DNA of 43,556 nucleotides from Pararcticibacter amylolyticus (GTDB lineage Bacteria; Bacteroidota; Bacteroidia; Sphingobacteriales; Sphingobacteriaceae), in assembly GCF_003130405.1 (NCBI RefSeq), contig NZ_QEAS01000001.1:485762-529317 (forward strand), read 5' to 3'. Of the stretch, positions 27,223 through 35,236 are shown one piece after another (position 1 is the stretch's first letter; each line of letters starts with the position of its first letter). Both the position numbers and the translations under genes were made by a program. The notes under the pieces were generated by a model. That model saw nothing but the letters and a program-made list of their open reading frames with translations. It searched no databases and had not been told where the DNA came from.

Positions 27223-28305
27223 TTATTTTAGTGCTATTCCATCCTCTACCGGATGTTCTGCTTTAAAACGGACTCCAAGGAATGAAGCCATCGTTTGCGC
27301 CAGTTGTTTCTGGTAAAGCTGAACCTCTTCATGAATTTCTCCTTTTTCCGTCATTCCCGGCGCCATCACAGCAAACCATGTTTGATCCGAGCCTTCCACT
27401 TTCGAACCGTGGCTGGTCCAGCCGGTGCCTGTACCCCGACCGTGGTCAACGGTGATCACTAAGGCTGTCTTATCGCGATATTGCGGGTTCGACTGAACGT
27501 ATGTCCAGATTTCCTTCAGCCAGGCATCCACCTGGTGAGCGGCATCCAGGTAAGATCTGTATTTGCCGGAATGTGCCCACTCATCTGTTTCTCCATAACC
27601 GATATACAAAACCCGCGGGCTCTTTTTCTTCAGGTACTCCATTGCCGCATAGTGTGTAAACACGTCCAGGCATTCACCCTCGTTCCATGGTTTATAACTG
27701 TCGGCAAGCATCCTGTTTCTCAGATTATCCTCAGCAGAAGGGTGTTCCCCTCCGGCTTTGTCAAAAGCACACACCACCGGGAAGCCAGCAGCTTTTTCAT
27801 TCAGGATCCGGTCGAACGCGTTCCATGCCCCGAATGCACCTATCTTTCCTTTAAACGCAACTTGCTTCTGAAGGAAAGTCAGCAGGCTGGTATTTGGATT
27901 TGATGTGTACTCGTTTGAGTTTACCTTCACATCCACATATCCCGTAAACAATTCACTATAGCCGGGATATGAGAACCAGTACGGATTTGCGTTGTTGACT
28001 TTCGTGCCTTTATCCCGGTTTCCATACAGGCTGCCCTTCGCAGCCAGCTCGCTCCAAAGGAATGGAAAAATCCGGCTTCTGCTCTCCTCCGCGCTTTTTG
28101 CGGAGTACTTTTGATAGATAAGCAGACTGTCGTGTTCATTAAATCTTTTGCTGTTGGCGAGAGATGTGTCCACCCCTTTAAATACCTCCTGCCATCTCAG
28201 GCCGTCGGTAGTCACCAGGATCAGATTTTCAATTTTTTTCTGAGAGAATAAGCTGGCTGAACATAAAGTCAGCAAGCAGGAAAGAAGGAGTTTTTGTATA
28301 CTCAT
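27223..28305 (-). CDS. Secreted alkaline-phosphatase-superfamily protein
   Basis: A 360-residue exported metalloenzyme of the alkaline phosphatase / phosphodiesterase fold. The start MSIQKLLLSCLLTLCSASLFSQ gives a signal peptide; an upstream in-frame Met would add a non-signal stretch. Metal-site motifs are VTTDGLRW with Asp34, the YGETDEWAH segment and VITVDHGRGTG (Asp and His). NPYWFSYPGYSELFTGY holds the likely nucleophile Ser/Thr region. Probable activity is periplasmic phosphomonoester or phosphodiester hydrolysis; sulfatase-like or phosphoglycerate-mutase-like relatives share the fold. The exact substrate is unknown. Confidence 0.82.
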   Translation of the reverse strand: MSIQKLLLSCLLTLCSASLFSQKKIENLILVTTDGLRWQEVFKGVDTSLANSKRFNEHDSLLIYQKYSAKSAEESRSRIFPFLWSELAAKGSLYGNRDKGTKVNNANPYWFSYPGYSELFTGYVDVKVNSNEYTSNPNTSLLTFLQKQVAFKGKIGAFGAWNAFDRILNEKAAGFPVVCAFDKAGGEHPSAEDNLRNRMLADSYKPWNEGECLDVFTHYAAMEYLKKKSPRVLYIGYGETDEWAHSGKYRSYLDAAHQVDAWLKEIWTYVQSNPQYRDKTALVITVDHGRGTGTGWTSHGSKVEGSDQTWFAVMAPGMTEKGEIHEEVQLYQKQLAQTMASFLGVRFKAEHPVEDGIALK

Positions 28306-28514
28306 GAGATTAAAAATATGATGGTTTAATTCAGGTTGCACTGCGGGTGCAAATACTAAATAAAGTTATGCAAGCTTAGGGAAGTCAGATTATGAATTTC
28401 TAAATAAATAGTTAACCTTTTAGGGAGCCGGCAATGAGGATATAGAAAAAGCTAAATCTACATATAATCTTAATTTTAGTAATGTTACCTTTATCTCAAA
28501 GTCATTCATTATCC

Positions 28515-29114
28515 ATGACAAACGTCAATTTACTCATCTTTGATCAGTTTGAAACACTTGACCTGTTTGGCCCTGTCGAAGTTTTAGGCCGGATCGACAC
28601 GATGAACCTGTGTTACTATTCATTGCATGGGGGGCTTGTGCAAAGCCGTGATAAGGCGAATATTATGACTGGCAAAATCAGTGACGCAGACGCACGTGGA
28701 ATCCTTTTGGTGCCCGGCGGAATGGGAACACGTCCTCTTGTCAGTGACGATGAGTTTATTTCTGTATTACGATCCCTGGCTGAACAGTCTCTCAATGTGC
28801 TCACCGTGTGCACCGGTTCCGCATTGCTTGCAAAGACTGGTCTGCTGAATAAAATCAGAGCAACTTCCAACAAAAAGGCTTTCGACTGGGTCAGATCAGT
28901 AAACAGGGATGTTATCTGGATGGAAAAAGCGCGTTGGGTACATGACGGCAAATTTTATACTTCTTCCGGCGTTTCCGCTGGCATTGACATGGCGCTGGGA
29001 TATGTCGCAGATTCATTTGGTAAAGACCAGGCTTTAGAAATTGCCGGACATATTGAGTATGTATGGAATCAGGATAGTTCTGATGATCCATTTTCAGCAA
29101 AAGGAAAGAGCTGA
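28515..29114 (+). CDS. DJ-1/PfpI family protein (class I glutamine amidotransferase-like)
   Basis: A 199-residue cytoplasmic protein. The start is set at MTNVNLLIFDQFETLDLFGPVEV, the usual N-terminus of this subgroup; an ATG 11 codons earlier falls in a TACCTTTA -7-like sequence. The nucleophile-elbow Cys99 is in LTVCTGSALLAKTG, and LLVPGGMGTR and SSGVSAGIDMALGY are also conserved. Relatives include isonitrile hydratase, glyoxalase-III-like enzymes and AraC-linked sensors. There is no HTH domain here. The enzymatic activity is undetermined. Confidence 0.88.
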   Translation: MTNVNLLIFDQFETLDLFGPVEVLGRIDTMNLCYYSLHGGLVQSRDKANIMTGKISDADARGILLVPGGMGTRPLVSDDEFISVLRSLAEQSLNVLTVCTGSALLAKTGLLNKIRATSNKKAFDWVRSVNRDVIWMEKARWVHDGKFYTSSGVSAGIDMALGYVADSFGKDQALEIAGHIEYVWNQDSSDDPFSAKGKS

Positions 29115-29373
29115 GCGGGATCGCTATACTTAACTTTCCTCCCCTTATGAACGCATCCTCCCGATACCTGATTGATGTCCCCTTATGCTAAAACGTATTC
29201 CAGGAATGGTTTAGAATACGACCCTTGCTATCTTTCAGCTTGATTATAAATTATCGCAATGTCCTTTGTATCATTTTTGCTCGGGATCCCGTACTGCTTA
29301 TAGGAAAACAATAACTATTGTAGGGCTAAAACAATACTATACTTATAAACTCTTTGAATTCAATCATTGTCTC

Positions 29374-30357
29374 ATGAATTATCGTAAAACTTATACCTCT
29401 ATCCTGTCTGTTGCAGGAAAGGCTTTTTCCTTACTGGTGCTTATCGTCCTTTTAACAAGTTGTGAAAAGGATGACTCGCCGGACGGCAAGGGGCCGTTAG
29501 CCATTGGGCAATCCATTTTGGTTAATAACGGGAATGTCCTCGTCAGCGGTGTCAGGTCGGAAGATGGCCGTGTCAGTTCGAAATATTGGATCAATGGCGA
29601 AAGTGCCGGGCAGTCAGCATTTAATGAACTGGTTGGGAACCATATGGGATATAAGGAAGCGGTAGATGAGCAGTTCAGAACTGGTTATACGTATAAAGAC
29701 AGGCAAGGGGAAATCCAAAGGTTTCGGTTCAACCAGGGTAGTAGCGTCGAGAATGGACGGATATTCTACTATGAGAATAACTCGATGGTGCGGATGGATA
29801 ATGACAGCACCGGAATCCTCTCATCTGTTACTTTTTATGATGACAAGGCTATTTTTGCCGGTTCTCTGGGGAAATTGACATCCAGTATAGCCGGTAGTTC
29901 GTTTCATCTCAGGAGTGCTTTTATATGGGATGCCCATTCTGCTTTGACCGAATTGCCCCTTCCCGAACAAAGTACTTCCTTCCAGGGGGTCAGCTCGGTC
30001 TACATCGGCGGAAATGATGAGTTTTACGTTGGTGGTTTTTGCGGTGTCCCCATGTACTGGAAAAATACAAAGCCAGTTGTTCTGGATACACGTTATGGCG
30101 AAATCTGGCAAATCACTAAATCAGGTTCGGATGTCTATGCGGCGGGGTTAATTAATAAACACAATTCTAACAGCACAGCGCATACAGCATGTTACTGGAA
30201 GAACGGAGTGCTTCACGAACTCGAAGATGGCGCTCAGGCGTACGGGATATTCGTTGATGGGATTGATATTTACATATCAGGAGCGGTGGGGAATGTTCCG
30301 GCGAGCTATAGGCCGTGCTATTGGAAAAATGGCGTGAGGGTTGATCTGCCAATGTAA
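29374..30357 (+). CDS. Lipoprotein with YWKNG repeats
   Basis: A 327-residue predicted lipoprotein. The chosen start MNYRKTYTSIL gives a signal with lipobox LLTSC and Cys30, followed by EKDDSPD. The mature part is beta-rich with an internal repeat, best seen in the last third: (V/S)xGxD(V/I)Y(A/I)xG followed 15-20 residues later by YWKN(G/T)xxxxL. Copies are at PMYWKNTKPVVL, ACYWKNGVLHEL and PCYWKNGVRVDL, and a degenerate YWINGES is near the N-terminus. The pattern suggests a propeller-like surface protein. No enzyme motif is seen. Function unknown. Confidence 0.75.
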   Translation: MNYRKTYTSILSVAGKAFSLLVLIVLLTSCEKDDSPDGKGPLAIGQSILVNNGNVLVSGVRSEDGRVSSKYWINGESAGQSAFNELVGNHMGYKEAVDEQFRTGYTYKDRQGEIQRFRFNQGSSVENGRIFYYENNSMVRMDNDSTGILSSVTFYDDKAIFAGSLGKLTSSIAGSSFHLRSAFIWDAHSALTELPLPEQSTSFQGVSSVYIGGNDEFYVGGFCGVPMYWKNTKPVVLDTRYGEIWQITKSGSDVYAAGLINKHNSNSTAHTACYWKNGVLHELEDGAQAYGIFVDGIDIYISGAVGNVPASYRPCYWKNGVRVDLPM

Positions 30358-30361
30358 AAAC

Positions 30362-30396
30362 CTCTAATTGGTAGACAAGCTGTTGACCAATTAGAG
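30362..30396. terminator. Hairpin after the YWKNG lipoprotein gene
   Basis: 11-bp perfect inverted repeat CTCTAATTGGT (30362-30372) with 30386-30396, starting 5 nt after the stop codon. It lacks a T-run, so it is an atypical terminator or mRNA 3' end stabiliser. Confidence 0.5.
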
Positions 30397-30459
30397 AAAC
30401 ATCTTAACGGCCGGAAGCTTTATGTGAATTGAATGCAATGAAAGCTCAGCGCCTTTAAA

Positions 30460-30494
30460 CCCCATCGCGAAGACTAGTGCATCCTGCGATGGGG
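30460..30494 (-). terminator. Hairpin after prfH
   Basis: 9-bp perfect inverted repeat CCCCATCGC (30460-30468) with GCGATGGGG (30486-30494). In the minus direction it is 16 nt beyond the prfH stop codon and is followed by TTTAAAGG. Confidence 0.5.
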
Positions 30495-30510
30495 CTAAGT
30501 ATCAATATCA

Positions 30511-31128
30511 CTAGATCAATGGTGCTTTAACCGTTTTGACCGGATTGCCCCGCTCCAGCGCGTTATGCTCCTGCCAGTAACCTTTCTGCTGTTCAATCAG
30601 TTGTTCTGTTTGCCAAACCATTAGTTTAGCTTCGAGCCTGGCCATACAGAGTTTCCTGTTTTCCATCTGAGACCGCGTATCCATGGCTATTACCTGTAGC
30701 CCCGATGGAATATGTTTTCCCCGGACCGCTGTTTCCACCTTGTTTACATTTTGTCCGCCGGGACCTGATGAACGGCACGTTTCCAGTTTTACATCTTTGG
30801 GGTTCCATTCCATCAGTTGCTTCACGTCGAAGGTCGCTACGCCGACAAACCAGTTTTTGCGCTTGTGGTACCTGCGGTAGGGACTTTGTGCTATCCATTG
30901 TATGGTGCCAGTCCATTCTTTTACAAAGGCGTCAAGTTTATTGCCGGTCGCCATCATGGTGGCGGACAGCAAAGTTCCATTTAATTCACCGGGCTTGTTT
31001 TCCAGTATCTCTATCTGAATACCTTGCTGCTCCGCATGTTTCATCATCAGTTTTTGCACGCAAGCCACGACCCGGCAGCATTCTGCCGGGCCTTTGCCTG
31101 AAGTGATTTGTATCAACATCTTTTTCAT
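30511..31128 (-). CDS. prfH: PrfH, peptide chain release factor homologue
   Basis: A 205-residue class I release-factor-like protein that has the peptidyl-tRNA hydrolysis domain but no full codon-recognition domain. The GGQ motif is GPGGQNVNK with Gln126, in the conserved frame SSGPGGQNVNKVETAVRG. Known work on PrfH-RtcB pairs shows PrfH releasing peptides from ribosomes whose 16S decoding centre has been cut, so that RtcB can religate the rRNA. It begins 2 nt after the rtcB stop codon. AAGGAG lies 5 nt before the ATG, a real Shine-Dalgarno-like sequence, but those bases also encode the last Lys-Glu of RtcB. The GTG one codon earlier is a less likely start. Length is normal. Confidence 0.93.
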   Translation of the reverse strand: MKKMLIQITSGKGPAECCRVVACVQKLMMKHAEQQGIQIEILENKPGELNGTLLSATMMATGNKLDAFVKEWTGTIQWIAQSPYRRYHKRKNWFVGVATFDVKQLMEWNPKDVKLETCRSSGPGGQNVNKVETAVRGKHIPSGLQVIAMDTRSQMENRKLCMARLEAKLMVWQTEQLIEQQKGYWQEHNALERGNPVKTVKAPLI

Positions 31129-31130
31129 CA

Positions 31131-32531
31131 CTACTCCTTATTCATTCTGACAATCCGCGGATAGAACTTGCCCTGGATATCTACCAGGTCGCTTTGGGCG
31201 GCTATCACCGTTTCAATATCCTTGTAGGCCAGAGGATTCTCTTCAACGGAGCCGCCAATTAAGGTTACGCCAGCATTGGCCAATAACTTTTTCATGGCAG
31301 ATACCGTCATGCTCTCCTTCGCCTTTTGCCGGCTCATAGCCCTGCCTGAGCCATGTGAGGCCGAGTATAGGGCGTTGCCCGTCCCCTTGCCTGATACGAG
31401 GTAGGCCGGGGTGGTCATGCTGCCAGGAATAATGCCCAGTTCCCCTTTGTGAGCTGGTGTTGCTCCTTTGCGGTGGATCACAACATCCCGGCCATCAGTC
31501 AACCGGTCTTTCCAGGCAAAATTGTGATGGTTCTCTACCACACGCAACGCCTCCTGGTTTAAAGCCTTTATCAGGTTGGCATGAATGCGCTCGTGGCACG
31601 CTTTGGCATAATCACCGGCCAGTGTCATGGCCAGCCAGTATTCCTGGCCGGCTTCGCTGTTCAGATCCAGCCAGGCTAGTTGCTGCGAATGGCGCGGTAA
31701 TTTGCAGGTATTCATCGCTATCTGGGTGTAGTGCCGTGCTATAGCAGAGCCCAGGCCCCGGCTTCCCGAATGCGTCAGCAAAGCAGTATACTTTCCCGCG
31801 GGTAATCCGATGGTGTTATCAGTGAACAGCTCCATTTCACCAAACTCGGCGAAATGGTTGCCACTACCCGATGTACCCAGTTGCCGCACCGCTTTGCTGC
31901 GCAGCGGCTTTAACATAGCTATCTCATTGAACACCGGGCTATCTAAAACTTCATGTTCCTGCCTTGTGTCCAAACCTCCTTCCATCCCAAAATGGGTATG
32001 GGCTTTCAGCGCCTCCCTGATCTGGTACTCATACCGTTTCAGGAAACTTTCGTTTTCGCCGATAATAGACAGTGCCATCCGGCAACCGATATCCATACCA
32101 ACGGCATACGGGATCACTGCGTGATCTGTCGCCAGCACGCCGCCAATGGGGAGGCCAAAGCCCATGTGTGCATCTGGCATTAGTGCAGCTTGTACGCTTA
32201 CAGGCAGCAGCGTGGCCAGTTCCATTTGTCTTTTAGCTGCCGGCTCAATACCCTTACTTCCGTAAGTTTTGCAAAACACCGGTTCATTCCGCAGTTCAAA
32301 CGCTTTAAACGAAGGAGCACCAGCCCTTCCAATGATCTTCTCCGCTATTTTACCTGTCAGTTCATCATCCAGAAATGCTTCCGGATTGTCTTTAATTTCC
32401 ACGAGCAGATCGAGCAGCTGCTGCCTGCTGTGGTGTTTGAAATTTTTAGAGGTTATGCCAATGACCAGGCTTCTGAGCTGGTCATTATGATAACCTATTT
32501 TACTTAAATCTTTTGATCTTAAATTGCCCAT
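31131..32531 (-). CDS. rtcB: RtcB RNA ligase paired with PrfH
   Basis: A 466-residue GTP- and Mn-dependent RNA ligase joining 3'-phosphate or 2',3'-cyclic phosphate to 5'-OH ends. The start is set at MGNLRSKDLSKIGY because the RtcB2-type N-terminus begins there; the frame stays open 45 codons further up but that part looks like leader. Active-site motifs are MDIGCRM (Asp147, Cys150), SGSGNHF (His226), THSGSRGLG (His254) and SASHGSGRAMSR, where His393 is the guanylylated nucleophile. It is translationally linked to prfH. No archease gene is present. The pairing indicates repair of damaged 16S rRNA rather than tRNA splicing. Confidence 0.94.
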   Translation of the reverse strand: MGNLRSKDLSKIGYHNDQLRSLVIGITSKNFKHHSRQQLLDLLVEIKDNPEAFLDDELTGKIAEKIIGRAGAPSFKAFELRNEPVFCKTYGSKGIEPAAKRQMELATLLPVSVQAALMPDAHMGFGLPIGGVLATDHAVIPYAVGMDIGCRMALSIIGENESFLKRYEYQIREALKAHTHFGMEGGLDTRQEHEVLDSPVFNEIAMLKPLRSKAVRQLGTSGSGNHFAEFGEMELFTDNTIGLPAGKYTALLTHSGSRGLGSAIARHYTQIAMNTCKLPRHSQQLAWLDLNSEAGQEYWLAMTLAGDYAKACHERIHANLIKALNQEALRVVENHHNFAWKDRLTDGRDVVIHRKGATPAHKGELGIIPGSMTTPAYLVSGKGTGNALYSASHGSGRAMSRQKAKESMTVSAMKKLLANAGVTLIGGSVEENPLAYKDIETVIAAQSDLVDIQGKFYPRIVRMNKE

Positions 32532-32669
32532 GTGGGGTACGTTTCTAAATCCAACTATCTGGTTCGAAATGTTATTGGGTTCTGATTCATCCACGAGTGA
32601 GGATATACCCTTTCCAGGAGTGCTCAAAAAGCCCTGTAAATGAATGTGGCAGGCATAAGATATCATCAG

Positions 32670-32685
32670 AGCCGCTTTAGCGGCT
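32670..32685. repeat. GC-rich stem-loop in the rtcB leader
   Basis: AGCCGC (32670-32675), loop of 4, GCGGCT (32680-32685). It could pause transcription or mask sequence. Read on the plus strand it resembles a short terminator (followed by TTAACTT), but no plus-strand gene precedes it. Confidence 0.5.
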
Positions 32686-32725
32686 TTAACTTATCGCTGA
32701 TAAAGAAATACAGTAGTTTACCTGC

Positions 32726-32773
32726 CTAACAGGCAATGAGCGAAAGGGGCGATATGTAGTGTAGTTCTGTCAT
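32726..32773 (-). CDS. Possible 15-residue leader peptide upstream of rtcB
   Basis: Reads MTELHYISPLSLIAC-stop. An AAGGA lies 3 nt before the ATG, and the stop codon sits inside the hairpin TGCCTGTTAGGCA. Any short ORF can arise by chance, so this is offered only because it lies in the leader of a ribosome-rescue operon. Confidence 0.22.
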   Translation of the reverse strand: MTELHYISPLSLIAC

Positions 32774-32815
32774 GATTCCTTGATATTAAAGGGTTAACAA
32801 ATCAGGAATTGCGTG

Positions 32816-32823
32816 CAAAGATA
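32816..32823 (-). promoter_or_regulatory. Candidate -7 box of the rtcB-prfH operon
   Basis: Perfect TATCTTTG on the minus strand, just beyond the end of the upstream AraC gene. No TTG is at the right distance. If used, it gives a leader of about 280 nt. Confidence 0.4.
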
Positions 32824-32831
32824 ACACTTTT

Positions 32832-33746
32832 TTAATTAAACGCCGACCTGAATTGCACAGGCGATAACTTGGTTTTCATTTTGAACAGCCTGCTGAAAGA
32901 CTGCGGATATTCGAAGCCTAACTGGTAGGCCACTTCATTGATGGTGAGGTTGGATGCCGACAATAATTCTTTTGATTTTTCGATCAGCTTTTGATGAATA
33001 TGCTGCTGAGCGTTCAGTCCGGTAAGAGAACGAAGCATATCACTCAAATAATTGGGCGAATAATTTAGTTGCTCTGCCAGGTATTGTACCGTTGGCACAC
33101 CGAGGCAGAGCGGTTTTTGTTCTGTAAAGTAAGCATTCAGCAGCTCTTCCACCTGCTGAAGCAGATCGCTGTTAACCACCTGCCTGGTTAAGAACTGACG
33201 TTTGTAAAAGCGCTTTGCATAACTCAGCAAAAGTTCGATCTGCGCAATGATCACTTCGTGGCTGAAGTCGTCGATCCGGCTTTCGAGCTCATCGCGAATG
33301 ATCTGATAGATCGCCAGCATTGTTGTTTTTTCCTGCTCTGAAAGATGCAGGGCCTCGTTGTTCGCGTACGAGAAAAAACCGTATTGATTGATCTTCGCTG
33401 CCAGTGGATAACCCTGGAGAAAATCCGGGTGAAAGATCAGCGAATACCCTTCATTGTTCTCGTAACTTGCTGAACCGCCTACGACCTGGTTGGGTGCCGT
33501 GAATAAAAGACTCCCTTCGTCGAAATCATAATAACCCTGGCCATACCTGAATTTTCCGCTCAGCTTTGTAATGAAAGAGATCTTGTAGAAACCGGGAATG
33601 TAACTGCTGGGCAACCGCTGAAAATTCAGCTGTCCTTTAAGGTGCAGCAGGCTGATCAAAGGATGAACAGGACCCGGCAGTCCTAACAGACGATGTATCT
33701 CTGATATGGATTCCAGTTTACTGATTTTCGGCGCTTCGTTTTTCAT
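32832..33746 (-). CDS. AraC-family transcriptional regulator
   Basis: A 304-residue activator. The start MKNEAPKISKLESISEIHRLL is used; a TTG five codons earlier would lie within the -7-like box. The N-terminal cupin-like sensor domain (about 20-170; YDFDEGSLLFTAPNQVV) is followed by the two-HTH AraC domain: VQYLAEQLNYSPNYLSDMLRS and LTINEVAYQLGFEYPQSFSRLFKMKTKLSPVQFR. It lies directly downstream of an SDR gene on the same strand, an arrangement also seen (broken) at 14318-15399, so it probably controls that SDR. The effector is unknown. Confidence 0.92.
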   Translation of the reverse strand: MKNEAPKISKLESISEIHRLLGLPGPVHPLISLLHLKGQLNFQRLPSSYIPGFYKISFITKLSGKFRYGQGYYDFDEGSLLFTAPNQVVGGSASYENNEGYSLIFHPDFLQGYPLAAKINQYGFFSYANNEALHLSEQEKTTMLAIYQIIRDELESRIDDFSHEVIIAQIELLLSYAKRFYKRQFLTRQVVNSDLLQQVEELLNAYFTEQKPLCLGVPTVQYLAEQLNYSPNYLSDMLRSLTGLNAQQHIHQKLIEKSKELLSASNLTINEVAYQLGFEYPQSFSRLFKMKTKLSPVQFRSAFN

Positions 33747-33749
33747 TCT

Positions 33750-33757
33750 GAAAGATA
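33750..33757 (-). promoter_or_regulatory. Weak -7-like box at the AraC start codon
   Basis: TATCTTTC (7 of 8 to TAnnTTTG) ends 3 nt before the ATG at 33746, again implying a leaderless transcript if used. Confidence 0.3.
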
Positions 33758-33762
33758 ACAAC

Positions 33763-33795
33763 TATGACCGGCGGGTGCTTCAGCCGCCGGTCATA
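33763..33795. terminator. Strong hairpin between SDR and AraC genes
   Basis: 12-bp perfect stem, TATGACCGGCGG (33763-33774) with 33784-33795, 9-nt loop. In the minus direction it follows the SDR stop by about 43 nt and precedes AraC. No T-run follows, so it may be a terminator, an operator, or both. Confidence 0.55.
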
Positions 33796-33838
33796 AATGA
33801 AAATTGGTCACTTTCCGGCTAAGGATAGTGAATGCTGA

Positions 33839-34612
33839 TTACCAGGGCATTGGTCCATCCGGACCAGTGAAGCCGCCGGTTGGCCCGTCCGTCTCCAGTG
33901 CCACACGAATCGGTTCGCGGGAGCCTACTTCAAGGCTGTCCGTTCCCTGGAAGTTATTCAGGGCTGTGGCTGTAAAGCCCGGACTGACAGCGTTTACTTT
34001 TATCCCCTCTTTTTCAAGCTCCAAAGCGAAAGAGAGGGTAACGGCATTCAGGGCTGTTTTAGAAGCGGCATAAACCACACCGAAATGTTCTCTCGCCCAG
34101 CAAGCAGGGTCGGAGATCCAGGTCAGCGATCCCAGTCCGCTTGATACATTAACGATGCGGGCGGCTGATGATTTGCGTAACAATGGCAGGGCGGCCTGGG
34201 TTGTAGCAATAACTCCAAAAACATTGGTCTCCCACACTTTACGTACCTCGTCCAGGGAGGCAGTAGTGGCACGTCCCTCTGCCATTACTTCTTCCAGTGA
34301 ACGGCCTGGTTTGCCGGCGTGCGATATACCTGCATTGTTCACCAGGAGGTCAAGGCGACCATTTTCCTTTTCTATATGCTCCATCGCAGCGCTGATTGTG
34401 GCCTCTTCTGTTACATCCAGCTGTATTGCACGTGCGCTGAAACCGATATCGGCAGCTGCTTTCTCCCCGTTGCCCAGGTTGCGTGATCCGACATAGACGA
34501 TGTAACCATTTGCCGCAAGTTCTTTGGCAATCTGAAAGCCTACTCCCTGGTTGGCTCCGGTGACAAGCGCAACGGGCTGATTTCCTGTTGAATTTTCAAT
34601 TTGATTTTCCAT
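33839..34612 (-). CDS. Short-chain dehydrogenase/reductase
   Basis: A 257-residue NAD(P)-dependent SDR resembling plant-type carbonyl reductases. It has TGANQGVG (18-25), NNAG (92-95), catalytic Ser157/158, and YAASK with Tyr181 and Lys185. A hydrophilic N-terminal 12 residues precede the Rossmann fold, and a Gly/Pro-rich tail (DGPTGGFTGPDGPMPW) ends it, both usual in this subgroup. The substrate is unknown. The AraC regulator downstream is its likely controller. Confidence 0.9.
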   Translation of the reverse strand: MENQIENSTGNQPVALVTGANQGVGFQIAKELAANGYIVYVGSRNLGNGEKAAADIGFSARAIQLDVTEEATISAAMEHIEKENGRLDLLVNNAGISHAGKPGRSLEEVMAEGRATTASLDEVRKVWETNVFGVIATTQAALPLLRKSSAARIVNVSSGLGSLTWISDPACWAREHFGVVYAASKTALNAVTLSFALELEKEGIKVNAVSPGFTATALNNFQGTDSLEVGSREPIRVALETDGPTGGFTGPDGPMPW

Positions 34613-34705
34613 ATATTAAGATTGATAAATGAACAAAGCAAAAGTGAGCATTCGTCATCTCTGCGATCTAACCGAATCACGTAGACTTCTAACTGAATCA
34701 GGAAA

Positions 34706-35212
34706 TCAAAGGATTCCCATAAGTAGCTTGCGTGTTTCTATGTCGTTGGCTAGTTTATCAAGCCAGTAAATGATCAGAAGGGAGAAGAGATTTACTATTA
34801 TGGAAGTATTTATTCCTCCTTCAGAAGTGTATTGAAAAAGATAAGTCGATAATGTGAGGTTCAGCTCTGGCAGAACTCTGTCATTAGCAGCAGTAATTCC
34901 AGCCCCAACATTAATCCCTGAACAATAAATGAATGCGCCTACTGAGATTTTTATTTGAAATACCTGCAGGATTTGGTTCCATGTAGAAAGTTTGATTCCT
35001 TTTATATTTGACTTTCTCAGAAGGTTGCCGCAATAAATCGAAAAACAAAAAAGGCTAGCTGCAAGCAGATACAGGAGCAGGTTTATGCCGGTTAGAGCAG
35101 GCTCATAAGCTAACATGCGGATAGTTATAAAAATCCCGATCAGTCCTCCGGTAATCTCGTAGTAACCGATTCCTTTCATACGGTCTTCAATATCGAAGGA
35201 GAGCAGTCTCAT
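34706..35212 (-). CDS. Hypothetical four-helix inner-membrane protein
   Basis: 168 residues with four predicted membrane helices (about 18-35, 42-62, 86-108, 133-152) and short polar ends. There is no recognisable motif. It lies 24 nt downstream of the DUF3592-like gene and is probably co-transcribed. I do not recognise a family. Confidence 0.65.
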   Translation of the reverse strand: MRLLSFDIEDRMKGIGYYEITGGLIGIFITIRMLAYEPALTGINLLLYLLAASLFCFSIYCGNLLRKSNIKGIKLSTWNQILQVFQIKISVGAFIYCSGINVGAGITAANDRVLPELNLTLSTYLFQYTSEGGINTSIIVNLFSLLIIYWLDKLANDIETRKLLMGIL

Positions 35213-35236
35213 GATATATTTGTGAATAATTCCTCT

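Larger units (their letters stand above)
32532..32815 (-). promoter_or_regulatory. Long structured 5' leader of rtcB-prfH
   Basis: About 280 nt lie between the -7-like box at 32816 and the rtcB ATG. In transcript sense there is first a hairpin ATTCCTGAT/ATCAAGGAAT (one bulge; near 32810-32775). Next come a 15-codon ORF (32773-32726) and TGCCTGTTAGGCA, a 5-bp hairpin over the ORF stop. A 6-bp stem AGCCGC-TAAA-GCGGCT follows (32685-32670), flanked by ATCAG/CTGAT. The rtcB frame is open over the last 135 nt. No known riboswitch motif is recognised. Confidence 0.4.

Noticed and set aside
31129-31144. AAGGAG Shine-Dalgarno before prfH as a sign of foreign origin
   Set aside because: These bases also encode the final Lys-Glu of RtcB, so the match may be incidental in a lineage that rarely uses SD sequences.
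32532-32666. 45-codon in-frame N-terminal extension of RtcB
   Set aside because: It has no similarity to the RtcB N-terminus, which starts at MGNLRSKDLSKIGY; treated as untranslated leader.
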